From: Cristatella mucedo
Lineage: Eukaryota; Bryozoa; Phylactolaemata; Cristatellidae
DNA length: 64,000 nucleotides
Direction of reading: 5' to 3'
NCBI GenBank assembly: GCA_009760855.2
Contig: WPIO01000014.1
Location: 2,230,001-2,294,000, forward strand
Shown: positions 35,175 through 45,670 of the stretch, one piece after another
How the letters are laid out: each line of letters starts with the position of its first letter
Numbering within the stretch: position 1 is the stretch's first letter
Notes under the pieces: model-generated
The model's input: the letters and a program-made list of their open reading frames with translations, nothing else
Databases searched by the model: none
What the model was told of the DNA's origin: nothing
Made by a program: the position numbers and the translations under genes

Positions 35175-35854
35175 ACATGTCCGATTACGTTTACACTTGT
35201 GCTATCCGTGAGAATCATTACAGTAGCATGTGGTTAAACTTACGTATGACTACCACAAAATGCGATTTGACATAGTTTTAAAACAGTTTCGTTCCCCGCT
35301 TCAATATTTTTAGAGATTAAAATGGTGCGGATTTCTTTAATAAAATTAATATTACAAACGACATTTCTCAGTCAGCCAGCATAATGAAATCCGTGCAACG
35401 AGGCTGTATAAGCAGCTAGAAATTCTTGCGGGTTCTGTTGCCCATTTCGAATGCTAAGAAATACACACAGTATGAAACATCCCTTGTAAGGAGATCGCAC
35501 AGTTTTCATGTGAGCATTGCATCTCGTATTCAAAAAGCAGACGCTCACAAAATGAGTCTGTCTAGAAAGAGCCCGGACGACGCTCCCTCCTAATTGGTGC
35601 AAAAGCTGCCAATTGAAGTCAGTGCTATCGACTGACGCTTGCCGATACAATAAAGCCGCAGATGCACGCACAGTGGCTGTCGTGCCCTCTTTCCAGTTTA
35701 CGTAGAGCCCCTGGAAAAATGTTGAATTCACTTAGGACGCTGTGCTAATAAACTGCAGTTATAATAATTGCCATTACGCTTCCGTGAGGCCCACCGAACG
35801 CTTAGAGCTTCAAGATTACTCATATATATATATATATATATAATATATAATTTA
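35175..35854. other. non-coding stretch
   Basis: No gene or element recognised except an (AT)n run at about 35821-35848 next to the SINE2 that follows. Confidence 0.5.
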
Positions 35855-35990
35855 TTTGTATAGTGCCCCAAGAGAACTTAGTCTTTATTCAACCGCTTCA
35901 CACATGCCTCGCTGTTCGAGCCCACGACCTCGGCCTGACCTTGGTCGGGGCGAGCACCTTAACCGCGGAACCAAACCAGCTCGGCGCAGC
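35855..35990 (-). mobile_element. SINE2, nearly complete
   Basis: The minus strand gives a tRNA-like head (GGTTCCGCGGTTAAGGTGCT as A box), GGTCAGGCCGAGGTCGTGGG, CTCGAACAGC (B-box-like), then GAAGCGGTTGAATAAAGACT, AAGTTCTCTTGGGGCACTAT. The tRNA-derived 5' part is joined to the LINE-A-type 3' hairpin. Confidence 0.82.
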
Positions 35991-37029
35991 GGTGTATGAC
36001 GCAACTCTTTCGGTGGGAGGGGAGCGGTAATTGCGGTCGGCGTGCCGCTTCAAGGGTTAGCAAAAATGCCACCGACCTTCTTTGCGGGTCGGGGGCGGAG
36101 CTCGCCGGACGGACGGCTCGCCGCCTTCTGCGGGCCACTCTGGCCACTCTCTCGAAAGGAGTGCGCACTTATTTTCAAGCGGCGTCCAAAGGTGCTCGCA
36201 AGGGTTTGCTCGCTGGAGGCGTCGAGCTCCCCCCCCCCGCGCGTGCAGCCAGGCGTCGCACCGATTGTGGCTGGCTTTGGCAGCTCCTCGCGGGCGGGGC
36301 GAGAAATCGTCGGCGAGCCTGAGTCAGAATAAGTGCCTACAAGAGGAAGCTACCATTTATTCTCGAGAGGCTACCACACTTCACGACGGTGCTGCTGCTA
36401 AATTGGCCGCCGGCTGGGGCACGCAGCTGCGCTGCTTCGGCGGTTTGCCTGCGTACGGCGGCAGGCAGCCAGGCGGTGGACAGTGAGCTGAAAAGGGATT
36501 CTTTGTCTGCGCGCGTGCGTGCGGCGCGCGCATGTGTATGCGACGTACCTGTGTCCTCGATAGATTTCCGCAAATCATTCTCCTGGGCTAGAGACTAAAG
36601 TCTTTTTTGAACCCCAATTGCTAGAAGATGTGCAGCTAAATATCAGCGAGCGAAACATGTCACTAAGCAATGGGGCGAGATACGATTATTACTAGCCGCA
36701 GCGAGTCGCTTAAGGATTTGAAAAAACTCTGCGATCGTCCGACGCACCGCATTGTGAGGGCGGCGGCCCAACAAGGAGCATACTTTCAGCGAGCCGTAAA
36801 AGCTTTTCGTTAAATGCTCCCAAGCACGACTTACTGATGATGACCGAGCATGGAAATTGTATTTCATTTGTCGAGATAACTGTGAGCGCTTCCAGCCAAT
36901 AATAGTAATTGCTACCTTTTTCGCAGCACAGCTAAAGCAAGCAAAGTCCTGCGCGATCCAACCACATGGCTGCTTCAAATAGACTGAGAATACTTCGGGA
37001 CGAACGTCTGCTGGGGCTACAGGTGAAGC
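35991..37029. other. GC-rich stretch, no gene proved
   Basis: About 36000-36600 is strongly GC- and CpG-rich and carries overlapping open frames of 60-134 aa on both strands. None shows a domain or clean splice context. It could be a CpG-island promoter; I cannot assign it. Confidence 0.4.
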
Positions 37030-38604
37030 CCAGTCTCCCTTCTACCATTCCTATCAAAGACACTGGAACGGGTCGTGGCAAACCAGCTAAACTCATATAT
37101 CGAAACCTCACACCTTGCTAGTAAGTTCCAGTCTGGCTTTAGAGCTAATCACTCCACAGAGTCAGCATTGCTTACGGTATACAACGACCTACTTAGGAAT
37201 GCAGACATGGGTAGAGTGTCTCAGCTTGTTTTGTTTAATCTTTCGGCAGCTTTTGATACCATCGATCACAAAGTTTTTCTACAGAGCCTCTCATCTCGCC
37301 TGGGCATCACTGGCATTGCTCTGCAGTCGTTCAGGTCCTATCTCAGTGGGAGACTCCAGAGTATTGACGTGTATGGACAAAGATCATCTGAGGTACCTCT
37401 GCAATATGGCGTACCTCAGGGCTCCGTGCTAGGTCCGGTTCTTTTCACGATTTATACTCTGCCTCTTGCTGATGTGATTGCCAAGCACAATCCAGGCTTT
37501 CACTTCTATGCGGCTGACATTCACTTGTACCTTTGCATTCATCCCTCCCAGCCTCCGAGCACCTCAAATTCTCTCAACTCACTTGCTGCATGTATTGATG
37601 ACATCCGATCATGGATGGCAGCAAATTTTCTAGTACTAAACGATGATAAAGCTAACTTACTAGTTATGGGCAAACTCAGTGTGATTCACAAATTGAAAAG
37701 GCTGAAGCTCAAAATTGGCTCTGCCAACATATCTCCAGTTGAATCAGCTCGAAATCTAGGTGTTATATTCCAAAGCAACCTCTCGTTAGACGACCATATC
37801 AGCTCCACAGTCAAATCTGCCTATTTTCAGCTTCATAACATGGCTAAAATTCGGGCTTGTTTAGATAAGGATACCACATCAAAGTTGGTCCATGCATTCG
37901 TGACATCTCGTCTCAACTTCTGCAACTCACTGCTTACTGGCCAACCGGCATGTGCAATCAGGCGATTGCAGCTGGTGCAAAACTCTGCAGCTAGGCTTGT
38001 CTGTCGTGAGCATCGCAGTTGCCACATTACTCCACTTCTCGCCGACCTGCACTGGCTACCAGTCAAGCAACGGATTGACTTCAAGGACTTGTCGCTCACT
38101 TTTAGGTCCCTTCATTCTTTGGCTCAAGCATATCTCTCAGATATACTACCCCCATCAGGCCAAGCATCGTACCACTCGCTTTTCGGAATCCAACAGTCTA
38201 CAAATACCCCGTACAAACCTCAAATCCTTTGGAGACCGTGCATTTAGTTCATGTGCTCGCAAAACCTAGAACTCCCTCCCGACCTGCGTCAGAACATCCC
38301 CTGACCTGACCACATTTAAAAAGAATTTAAAAATACACCTACTTAGGACAGCATTTTGTGGGTCCCTGTGATTTGTCCTTCATGTGCTTATGCGTGCTGA
38401 CACTGTACATGCTGCCACTAACCACACTTGCATGGTGACCCTGTGCATGTCACCCCTAACCATGTTATTTATGTTGTTTGTTAAGCATGATATTACTCAC
38501 CATTCAATCGCGTTTCCCTTTGCAGCAAATGTAAAGCGCCTAGAAAGAGATTGAGTTCTCTGAGGGCACTTTATCAAGTGCATTATTATTGTTATTATTA
38601 TTAT
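37030..38604 (+). mobile_element. LINE-A copy A2, defective
   Basis: Second long LINE-A copy, very similar to A1 over its whole length, with stem-loop (about 38533-38580) and TTA tail. It keeps a few more 5' codons (P-V-S before LLPFLSK) than A1. Confidence 0.95.
37039..38370 (+). pseudogene. LINE-A reverse transcriptase, inactivated
   Basis: The same RT as copy A1 but disabled. The catalytic motif reads FHFYAADIHLYL, so the first Asp of YADD is Ala. Motif A reads FNLSAAFD, so a conserved Asp is Asn. An extra C in a CCCCC run near 38150 shifts the frame before the C-terminus, which continues in another frame as [20 protein letters not shown] and then meets a stop. Nucleotide identity to A1 remains high, so the damage is recent. 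Confidence 0.9.
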
Positions 38605-40480
38605 AAGCTGTTCGGACCGGACAAGGGGGAATATGGCGTCACACCCCCAAAATCGTCTGCTTATTACTTCCACCGAAAGTCAATGCTGAGCTCCCTAAGA
38701 GTTTCCCGGTATCTTACCTGGTGTTTGGTGTTGTTTTTGTATGCGTCTAGTATCATTTGAGAATGCCATCCATCACATTGATCGATCGCATAGCGTACCG
38801 CATGGCTTGTCAAGTGCACATGTAGCCCTTCTATGGCTGTGGAATACGCAGCTCTACTTTCATGACCTGGTCTTGTTATTAAGGTATGGCTTGACTTGTT
38901 GTTGATTTGTTGACTGCTGTCGTGCTCTAGTGCCATCGTAATGCCTGCGTGCATCGGTGCTGCATCTACGACTCGACGGCTTTGCTACACGGCGCTAGCC
39001 AGTGTCTGCCGCACGTCTCCGAGTACTGGGAGTCGCATTTTCGGTACAGACTCTAGATCCGAGGCTGCGACGAGCGTTCGTAGCACTCACTACACCGCTG
39101 CGTCTGGTTTCAGTTCAAATTAGACCTGCCCCTCGGCGCTTCGATCGAAGCTCGCGTCAGAGGCCCACAGCATTACACGACCGGCTCGATGCGCCCCCAT
39201 CGCAGCCAGCATGCCGTTGAGTCGATGCGTTCCGAGTGCTTGACCGCCGTGCGGCTTTTACTCGGAGCTTTTGGTCTCACCTTCCACGGTTTTCCAACTT
39301 CGCTGCGTAGGTTTAGGATTTTTTACGCACCTTTTGCAGAACTATAATGTTCCGAGACGCTCTGACGTGTTCATGTTCATGCTCGCAGACCACTCGCGGC
39401 GAGAGCTCGATCCGATTCGACATGCCACGCTGCTGCGCGCGAATGCGCTCGCGCATTTCACGATCGCTATTGCCATTTGCGATTGCCATTTGCGCGTCGA
39501 TCCGTAACCGTCGCGTCTGCTTCGGTCGCGTCTGCTTCGGTCGGCGACCACAGACCGCGTCCGGCTTCGAGACTTTCGACGGTGCCGGCGAGTGGGGGTG
39601 GCTCCTGCAGCAGCCGGACCGTCGCTAGCTGTCGCTTCTGGCGACCCGCGAACTGTTCGCGACCTTTCGCGGCAGTTGCGCGAGTGAAACGCACCGGCGG
39701 GATACCACGTGACGCCGGACTGAGAGCTGGAAAATGTTGGCTTTGAGCCAGAAATGCTTCCGAAACCTCCGGTTTTCCGAGCCCAGGGCTGTGCTGTTGC
39801 AATTTAAGTGGGGATCCAACGAGAATGAGAGGCAGAAAGCACTTGGCGCGAGTCACTTGCCTCAGCTTGAGCACCGATCATCATTGCACGTCACTAGCAC
39901 GCGCTGAAGGTAACTTTGGCTTTGGTTTGTCCTTCACGTCACGAAAGCGCTGGCAGCGCTCGGACGCTCGGCTGTTGATCCAGCAAATCGCTTCTCCACG
40001 GTAAATAATTAAGACCGTCCAACCAACGGCTTGCAGCCAACGATTTCGCGATCGATCGAAACCAGCCTCCTGCCTGCCGGCTGTCTAGCGCCGATCGGCC
40101 GCCAGCCCCCCCCCCCCCCCGCCGGCCAGCTGACTAGCGCTGCTCTGCTGCGTAGTAGTCGGCGGTCGTTGCCCGACGATCTTAATCGTGTCAACCCTCA
40201 CAAACTACCGTTTCGAAGCGTTTCTAATATGCTCTTACTTGCATAGAATTAATTGTTCGTTCTTGTACTTTACCTAAGCGACAAGCATCGGAAAAACCTT
40301 CATTCCCCCCCCCCCGGCGACGCCGCCGTAGCCACATCCCTGGTGCTCTCATATCCGGGTACTCACATCCGCGATATCAATGCTCATCTCGCCGGATCTC
40401 GCTGCATTCGCGTTTCATGCTACGATTGCTTCATTATCAGCTGTTACGAGTCGAAGATTTAATATAAGAAGCGCTTCTAT
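38605..40480. other. intergenic, GC-rich in part
   Basis: No gene recognised. About 38990-40200 is CpG-rich with C9-C12 runs near 40107 and 40310. A 135-aa minus frame at 39467-39874 has no recognisable domain. Confidence 0.45.
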
Positions 40481-40740
40481 GGTGGTTGGAAGAGCCTCGG
40501 CTAGGTTCTACGTTAATTTGCAACAGATTGTGTCTCACGCACTTCGAAATCACGTACTTGTACTTGCAGCGCCTATTCGCCGTAGCAGCAGAAAGGGCGT
40601 TCGCTCATCAATTGGAGACGGCGACCTCAGTTCTTATTCGCTTAAATCACGGAGCCCTCTACCAACAGACATCGCGGATTTCCCTGACTTGACGACATTC
40701 AAAGCGAGAAACTTCAAACCCGCCTGTTCATCACTGTCTT
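40480..40740 (+). mobile_element. ancient LINE-A-like C-terminal fragment
   Basis: One frame reads DGDLSSYSLKSRSPLPTDIA, then DFPDLTTFKARNFK, which lines up with [25 protein letters not shown] and [12 protein letters not shown]. Strongly diverged. Confidence 0.6.
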
Positions 40741-40854
40741 TCATCCATAAATGCAAATCACCCTGCGCTAGCGCTACTGTTAAGAATCAGCTGACGCACT
40801 TCCTCCCCAGCCTTCGTGAAGCGCTTCGAACGGGATTCAGTTCTCTCATGTGCA

Positions 40855-40945
40855 ATTCAATTATATGGCGCCAAAAGAGAACTCCGTCTCCATCCGCGCG
40901 CTTTACGTATGCCGCAGGGCTCGAACCCTAGACCTCTTCGAGGCT
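40855..40945 (-). mobile_element. SINE2 copy, truncated
   Basis: The plus strand reads TATGGCGCCAAAAGAGAACT, CGCGCGCTTTACGTATGCCG and CAGGGCTCGAACCCTAGACC TC, the reverse complement of the SINE2 hairpin and B box. Confidence 0.75.
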
Positions 40946-41776
40946 AGAAAAAATCGCTTCATCATTATTACTTTTGTTTTTTTCTAATTTTTCTGTAGTG
41001 CCTCACCTATTGTAAGCACAGCGCATTATCGAACCTACCGCGCATCCGTCATCTTTAAAGTGCCGGGCGTGTACTTTAAATGCGAGGCCGCCGAAAGTTG
41101 ATCTGCGGTCGCACAGCGAAGTTGCTCGCGCTCGTCTCTATTAAACAGATGCCTAAGCAATTCTGAAGGTGACTTCGATCAGCGACGGCTACTTCAAGCT
41201 CAAGCAGAGGCTGCGTGGACTGGAGAGAGGCTTGCTTATAGCTTACTGCTTTATGTCGACCGGGTCTTCGAGGTCCTGGTCTTCGAGGAGGAGCAATATA
41301 TTGTGCACAACAGCTTTTCGAAGCCATGCCCGCTGCAAAGCAATGGCAGCAGCTCTCGACATAACGCGGAGGACGACTGTGCCACCGCTGGAGTTCCTTA
41401 CTGCGGCAGCATCGGATTGTCTCCCATTACGTTCATTCTGGTAGAGCATTCATTTGCCCAAAACCGCCAGTCGTCAACCATTTTCGCCGGCGCTCCGCAG
41501 CAGCAGCCTCCCACTCTCGTGCTGCAGGTCGAGCGCACGAGCCTTTCGTGCGATCCTTGGAATCGCCGCCGTCACGATGGTCCGGTGGAATCGACCGAGT
41601 GGAACTCTGGCTTCAATGGCTATCAGGCCACGTACGCGGCGGCAGAACAATTTAGCCGCATCATTTTCACGCTCAGCCGCGTCGCAACGCATGCATTAGA
41701 AACTCAAATAGATAGACGAATTCCGCTTTTGAGGACCTGGCGCGCAGACGGTTAGGGGGACGCTCTGCAAGGCGTT
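40946..41776. other. CpG-rich stretch downstream of membrane-protein exon
   Basis: Holds open frames on both strands (plus 41303-41755, 150 aa; a minus frame broken once at about 41474) without a recognisable domain. It may include the 3' UTR of the gene ending at 41777. Confidence 0.4.
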
Positions 41777-41975
41777 TCAGACGTCGGGAAGATGCTGCGA
41801 CGTGTTGCCGTTGATTAAAGGAATGTCCGTAGCACTGTCTTTTTTATTTACTCGACATTCTTGCTCAACCTCGTATCCGTAGTAGCAGATTAGCGAGAGA
41901 ATGCAGAATATAATGTATGTGACGAGCAGTAGTACTCCCAATACAGTCGACATAACCGCCACAGCGTTATAGGCC
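41777..41975 (-). CDS. last exon of an unidentified membrane protein
   Basis: 199 nt behind a good acceptor (CTATTTTGCAG); 65 codons plus TGA at 41779-41777. It starts AYNAVAVM and runs into a 20-25 residue hydrophobic helix (VLGVLLLVTYIIFCILSLIC), then YYGYEVEQECRVNKKDSATD and a polar tail ending SQHLPDV. The pattern is a final transmembrane helix plus a short cytosolic tail. It could be the end of the gene carrying the 51262-51559 exon, 9 kb upstream, but exons between were not found. I do not recognise the protein with confidence. Confidence 0.6.
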
Positions 41976-42484
41976 CTGCAAAATAGAGATGCTGACGCAG
42001 TTCAAATGCCGCGACGCGGTCGAGACGATCTTCGAACGCGAGGGCGCGCGCGTAGCGTCGACTTCGGGGATCAAGCGAGGCGCGCGCGGCGGCGGTGCGC
42101 GAGCCCGAGGCTTTTCCAGGGTCGCCTTTGCCCTGAAGAAATTTTACGCGCCCGTTGCCTATTGCCCGAGTTGTCGCGCAAGACGGGTGACTGAGAAAGA
42201 AGAGTAAAAGCCTATTCAAAATAGGAAACAGATTATACCAAAATGCAAAGTAGCACAGAGACGTGAGCGAAAACGCTCTCTGTCATTTCAAAACGGAGCA
42301 GTGCAGTTTTCTGAGTACGCGTGTAAACTTGAAGAAAGGACCGACTTGAAATTAAAGGTGAACATAAAGGCCCTGCGGGAGAAAATAAATACTATTAATG
42401 GAGCTAGGTGTCTCGCCCCGTGGCGGGCGCCCATTGTCACGCTGGATGCAGGCTTGCATTTGCCCCAATGGGCTCTGCGCTCTA
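41976..42484 (-). other. presumed intron, CpG-rich at left
   Basis: Upstream of the membrane-protein exon. Short open frames only; nothing recognised. Confidence 0.4.
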
Positions 42485-42645
42485 AATAAAATACAATTCA
42501 TTTGCATAGCGCCACGAGAGAGCTGGCTCTCCATCCAGACGCTTCGCATAAGCGACAGGGCTCGAGCCCTCGACCTCGGTCGACCCCCTTAACCTCAGTC
42601 ATCGAAGGCGAGCACCTTGGCCCCTGGGCCAAGCCAAGTCGGCAC
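42485..42645 (-). mobile_element. SINE2, nearly complete
   Basis: The minus strand has an A-box-like TTGGCCCAGGGGCCAAGGTG, the degenerate GAGGTCGAGGGCTCGAGCCC B box, then GAAGCGTCTGGATGGAGAGC and CTCGTGGCGCTATGC. It abuts a LINE-A tail of opposite orientation at 42646. Confidence 0.8.
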
Positions 42646-42716
42646 TAAATGCAGAGTGCCTAGAAGGAGATCGGGTTCTCTGAGGGCCCTCTAACATATG
42701 TGTTATTTTTATTATT
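42646..42716 (+). mobile_element. LINE-A tail-only copy
   Basis: GCAGAGTGCCTAGAAGGAGA, TCGGGTTCTCTGAGGGCCCT, then a TTATTTTTATTATTATG tail. Only the 3' hairpin and tail are present. Confidence 0.75.
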
Positions 42717-43334
42717 ATGCTTTTAACGATTCTTTCGAGCGATCCGACTCGACTCTTTGCATTTTGCTCTTTTCCCGCGAGAAAAGTCTCTCCAGCCTCT
42801 CCGAAACCTGTCGAATCGCGCGTGCGCGGCTGCAGCGACGCATTCAAAATCTACAGCAGATAAGCCAAGAGAGTTCCGCTCTTTGGCACTTGGCGCCACG
42901 TTTTGCCGTACGATGCAGCGTCATCGCATGATGATGCTTGCTCTTCGACGCCTCCGACTCTTGTGACGTTCGAGCAGTTCATTTTCTCTGCGGACTTCCC
43001 ACAGGACGCTGGCAAAGCGAGAAAGGGACGGTGCGAAGAGCCGACACCGAACTTCCAGTTATTGTCATATTATTATTATTTCGTGTTTTATATGTTCATG
43101 ATGTTATAAGACTTCCTCAAGTATTTGTAGGAGTGTGTACCAACGTACAGATAAGCACTTCTCCGATTCATGGAATCCCTCCGCCGGCTTTGCTAGAGCG
43201 GGAGATGATTAATGCCATTTCGTTGTAAATGAGCAGAGCCCGCTGTGCAATTCCCATAGACGGGTGCTGTGAAATAAAAGCTTCGGGCGAATGCGGAAGG
43301 TATGCAATGCGATAAATTACCGCCTTTAACGCTA

Positions 43335-43620
43335 CAATGCCACAATGACTAAGTGGGTGCCATTCAGGAGAATTCTCTATCGCGAACCCAAATCCTAAGC
43401 GGCTTGCGGTACACATTCGGTAGCCAACCGACTTCACCTCACGCAACAAAGAGAAAGTGAGAAGCATAGCTGAGTCATGAGAGCAGTTGCGTCAATAAGT
43501 AACATGGAAGTAGCAGCTCAGGACGGCTGGAAAGGATATGCCACAGTCGGCAGCAGGAGAATAGATTTCCTTTCGCACGAATTGTGGAGGTGAGATCCAC
43601 AGTCTAGGAGGACCTGCAGA
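43335..43620 (-). mobile_element. LINE-B 3' fragment, left part (split by LTR element)
   Basis: An antisense LINE-B 3' region containing the complements of CTTTCTCTTTGTTGCGTGAG, GTTGGCTACCGAATGTGTAC and CTCCTAGACTGTGG. It stops at GCAGA (43616-43620), where the LTR element begins, and continues at 45563. Confidence 0.85.
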
Positions 43621-43905
43621 TGTCGTATGACAGTGGCTCCGGCGGCGGCTGTTCCAGCGGGAGTCTCGCGCAGACACAGCGGGCGCACGCGCGCGATATC
43701 GAGACTCTCCTTAATTACTCTCAGTGGCGCATATATGGGAGTCCAATCGATCGCAGCAGGCGACACGAAATATAACCTGCATCAGTGGCCCGACGCTGCG
43801 CCTCTTCAACGGCTTCTTAACTATTGGCCACAGCAGGTGAGGCACGTGCATTAGTGTCGGGCGCTTCGCTAATTGCAACGGCAGAAGCAGGAGGCGCACG
43901 CAACA
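43621..43905 (-). repeat. 3' LTR
   Basis: Shares long blocks with the right repeat, for example TGACAGTGGCTCCGGC, GACACAGCGGGCGCAC, CACGAAATATAAC, and GCGCACGCAAC at its end. The polyadenylation-like TTTATT of the other copy is TTAATT here. Confidence 0.88.
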
Positions 43906-43914
43906 TCCCTTCCC
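43906..43914 (-). promoter_or_regulatory. candidate polypurine tract
   Basis: Minus-strand GGGAAGGGA lies immediately before the TG of the 3' LTR, the normal place for the plus-strand primer tract. It fixes the element's orientation together with the primer-binding-like site. Confidence 0.65.
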
Positions 43915-44406
43915 GCATAGAAAACGGATTTCGTAGTCCACCAGCCCAGCTGGGGAGGGGGCGGCCCTCACGACCGGAAAGTCGTGTGGCCATTGGCTTC
44001 CCGCGCTCTCCTCTGCTGCCTGCTCAGGCGGTGCCCTGTCCAGCGAAATATCGTTCGGGCTCTGTCAGGATATTGATTTAAACATAACGAGCTCCGAGAG
44101 GCTTGGATGGGGTGCAGGCTACGTGATAGCCACTCGCAGGAGGCACGCGTCAGCTCTGCTCCTCGAAAGCAGCCGGCCATAGTTGCTGCCCACCTTTAGG
44201 CAAAACTAGGGCACCGCTCCCACTGTCAGGCGGTTCCCCCAGGTCACCTCCGCACGAGCCTCGATGGCCGGTCTCCTGTGCTCTTCGCCGGCCGATCGCA
44301 CCCTGCGAACAACACCCTGGCTCATTATGGCAGTTTTTAGAGTTCGGCTCCGCTGAGCCGATCTCGCGGAGACGCTCTCGGGCAGCCTCCGCCTGGTCGC
44401 AGGCTA

Positions 44407-44793
44407 CTATCGCCTCGCGGCTGACTGCAATCTCGCGTTGCTCCTCAGTACGCAGCGCCGAGACGCTTGTGCGGGTGCTCTCCACCACCGAGAAGCTCTC
44501 GCCGCTGAGCTCCGCGGTCGAGACGTCGCTCTCTCGGGCACTCTTTTCCGCCGAGATGCTCTGCGCCGGCTACGACGCTCTTGCCGCTGCGCTTTGCTGC
44601 CGAGACGTCGCTTGCTTGGGCCGCCGGCGCCTTTTTTGCAGGCTACTATCGCTTCGCCGACCGCTACCGCCTCGCCGATGGAAGCCGTCGCATGCTGCCC
44701 CTCCTTCGTCTCCGGCCGCTGCCACTTACGTTGTTCCGGCGCTCTTCGGCTGTTCTGGCTGCTATGTCGGAAGCGGTCCCATAACCGCTTCAT
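44407..44793 (-). CDS. second ORF of LTR element, Arg-rich (128 aa)
   Basis: Begins MKRLWDRFRHSSQ, overlapping the gag-like stop as ATGA, and is very rich in Arg, Ser and Ala with repeats such as RSRRRASRRKR. It could be a basic nucleocapsid-like extension, reached by reinitiation or frameshifting, or a chance frame in GC-rich DNA. The part beyond it (44150-44488, third frame) is open too. Confidence 0.3.
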   Translation of the reverse strand: MKRLWDRFRHSSQNSRRAPEQRKWQRPETKEGQHATASIGEAVAVGEAIVACKKGAGGPSKRRLGSKAQRQERRSRRRASRRKRVPERATSRPRSSAARASRWWRAPAQASRRCVLRSNARLQSAARR

Positions 44794-45269
44794 TCACCGG
44801 TTTTGCCGTCGGATAGCTGCGGCAGCCGAATGAGCTCCGCTCGCCGGTCTGAATCTTGCGGGCGGTTGACAGTGGGGTCAACCGGTGATGAAGCTGGCTC
44901 GTCGCTTAGCTTTGTGCCGGTCTCGGCTCCGGCGAGCTGCTCCTGCTCCAGCCGAAACCTCTCGGTCTCACGCTCGGCCTCCGCATCCGTCAACCACGAG
45001 AAGATCAGGATTAATTCATTTCGCAGCTTGTGGTAATCTTGCTTTACGTCGGCCGGCTGACCACCCCAATCGTGTATCGCGTTATCGCCCAGACACACTG
45101 GTGCAACATGTTTTAATGGCATCGCAATCTTTAGCCTTGCTACAGCCTTCTCAACCATTAGAGGCCAAGGCATAAAGTGCGGTCCGCCGTTAAACATTTC
45201 GTACCTCAGTATAGGCGTCCCACCTAGACTATAGAAGGTCTGGTATTCTTTTCGGTACGAGTAAACCAT
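44790..45269 (-). CDS. Gag-like protein of LTR element (159 aa)
   Basis: An intact 159-codon frame starting at the ATG in the primer-binding-like site and ending TGA 44792-44790. It has aromatic and charged segments (YRKEYQTFYSLGG, GGPHFMPWPLMVEKAVARLK, LGDNAIHDWGGQPADVKQDY), then a Glu/Arg-rich helix (AEAERETERFRLEQEQLAG) suited to coiled-coil assembly, and an acidic, Pro-rich end. Position and composition suggest a capsid-type Gag protein, but I recognise no named Gag family and see no CCHC knuckle. The stop overlaps the next ORF's start as ATGA. Confidence 0.6.
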   Translation of the reverse strand: MVYSYRKEYQTFYSLGGTPILRYEMFNGGPHFMPWPLMVEKAVARLKIAMPLKHVAPVCLGDNAIHDWGGQPADVKQDYHKLRNELILIFSWLTDAEAERETERFRLEQEQLAGAETGTKLSDEPASSPVDPTVNRPQDSDRRAELIRLPQLSDGKTGE

Positions 45270-45281
45270 TCTCTGGTGCCA
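45266..45281 (-). promoter_or_regulatory. candidate primer-binding site
   Basis: Minus-strand TGGCACCAGAGAATGG lies two bases inside the 5' LTR. It begins with TGG, as a site for a tRNA 3' CCA end must. I cannot tell which tRNA it matches. Its ATG is also the first Met of the gag-like ORF. Confidence 0.6.
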
Positions 45282-45283
45282 GT

Positions 45284-45562
45284 TGTTGCGTGACAGTGGC
45301 TCCGGCCGAGGCTGTTCTTGTGAGAGTCTCACGGAGACACAGCGGGCGCACTTTCGTGGTAAACGAAACTCTCTTTATTACTCTCAACGGGCACAAATAT
45401 GAGAGCGCGATCAATCGCAGCAGACGATACGAAATATAACATGCATTAGTGGCCTGACGCTTTGCTGCGTCAATGGCTTAACTATTTGCCAAGGTGAGGC
45501 ATATACATTTGTGTCAAGGAGCTTTGCTAATTACAGCGGCAGAAGCCGCAGGCGCACACAAC
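45284..45562 (-). repeat. 5' LTR
   Basis: Starts TGTTGCGTGACAGTGGCTCC and ends GGCGCACACAAC, then GCAGA. On the minus strand it carries AATAAA near 45373, in the position expected of an R-region polyadenylation signal. Confidence 0.88.
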
Positions 45563-45670
45563 GCAGAGCAAAAGCTTCTGTCGCGTAGGAATAGAATAGC
45601 TAATTTATTGTCCATAGAGGACCTGACGGCTTGAAAAGGCTGAAAGTGGTGCAGCAGTTCAGCTAGGGTG
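45563..45670 (-). mobile_element. LINE-B 3' fragment, right part
   Basis: Continues the copy broken at 43620: AGCAAAAGCTTCTGTC, then GCTAATTTATTGTCCATAGA, GGACCTGACGGC and CAGCAGTTCAGCTAGG, the antisense of the LINE-B ORF end. Confidence 0.85.

Larger units (their letters stand above)
43621..45562 (-). mobile_element. non-autonomous LTR retrotransposon (gag-like ORF, no pol)
   Basis: About 1.94 kb with direct repeats of 285 and 279 bp at its ends, flanked by GCAGA on both sides (43616-43620 and 45563-45567). LTR ends are TGTYG...CAAC(A). In minus orientation the order is 5' LTR (45562-45284), a primer-binding-like TGGCACCAGAGAATGG two bases inside it, the gag-like ORF, a second overlapping basic ORF, a purine tract GGGAAGGGA directly before the 3' LTR, and the 3' LTR (43905-43621). 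The 1.38-kb interior has no room for protease, RT or integrase. The LTRs differ at many positions, so the insertion is old. It sits inside a LINE-B copy. Confidence 0.85.

Noticed and set aside
41303..41755. 150-aa plus ORF
   Set aside because: No domain, no splice context and several overlapping open frames on both strands; consistent with chance in GC-rich sequence.
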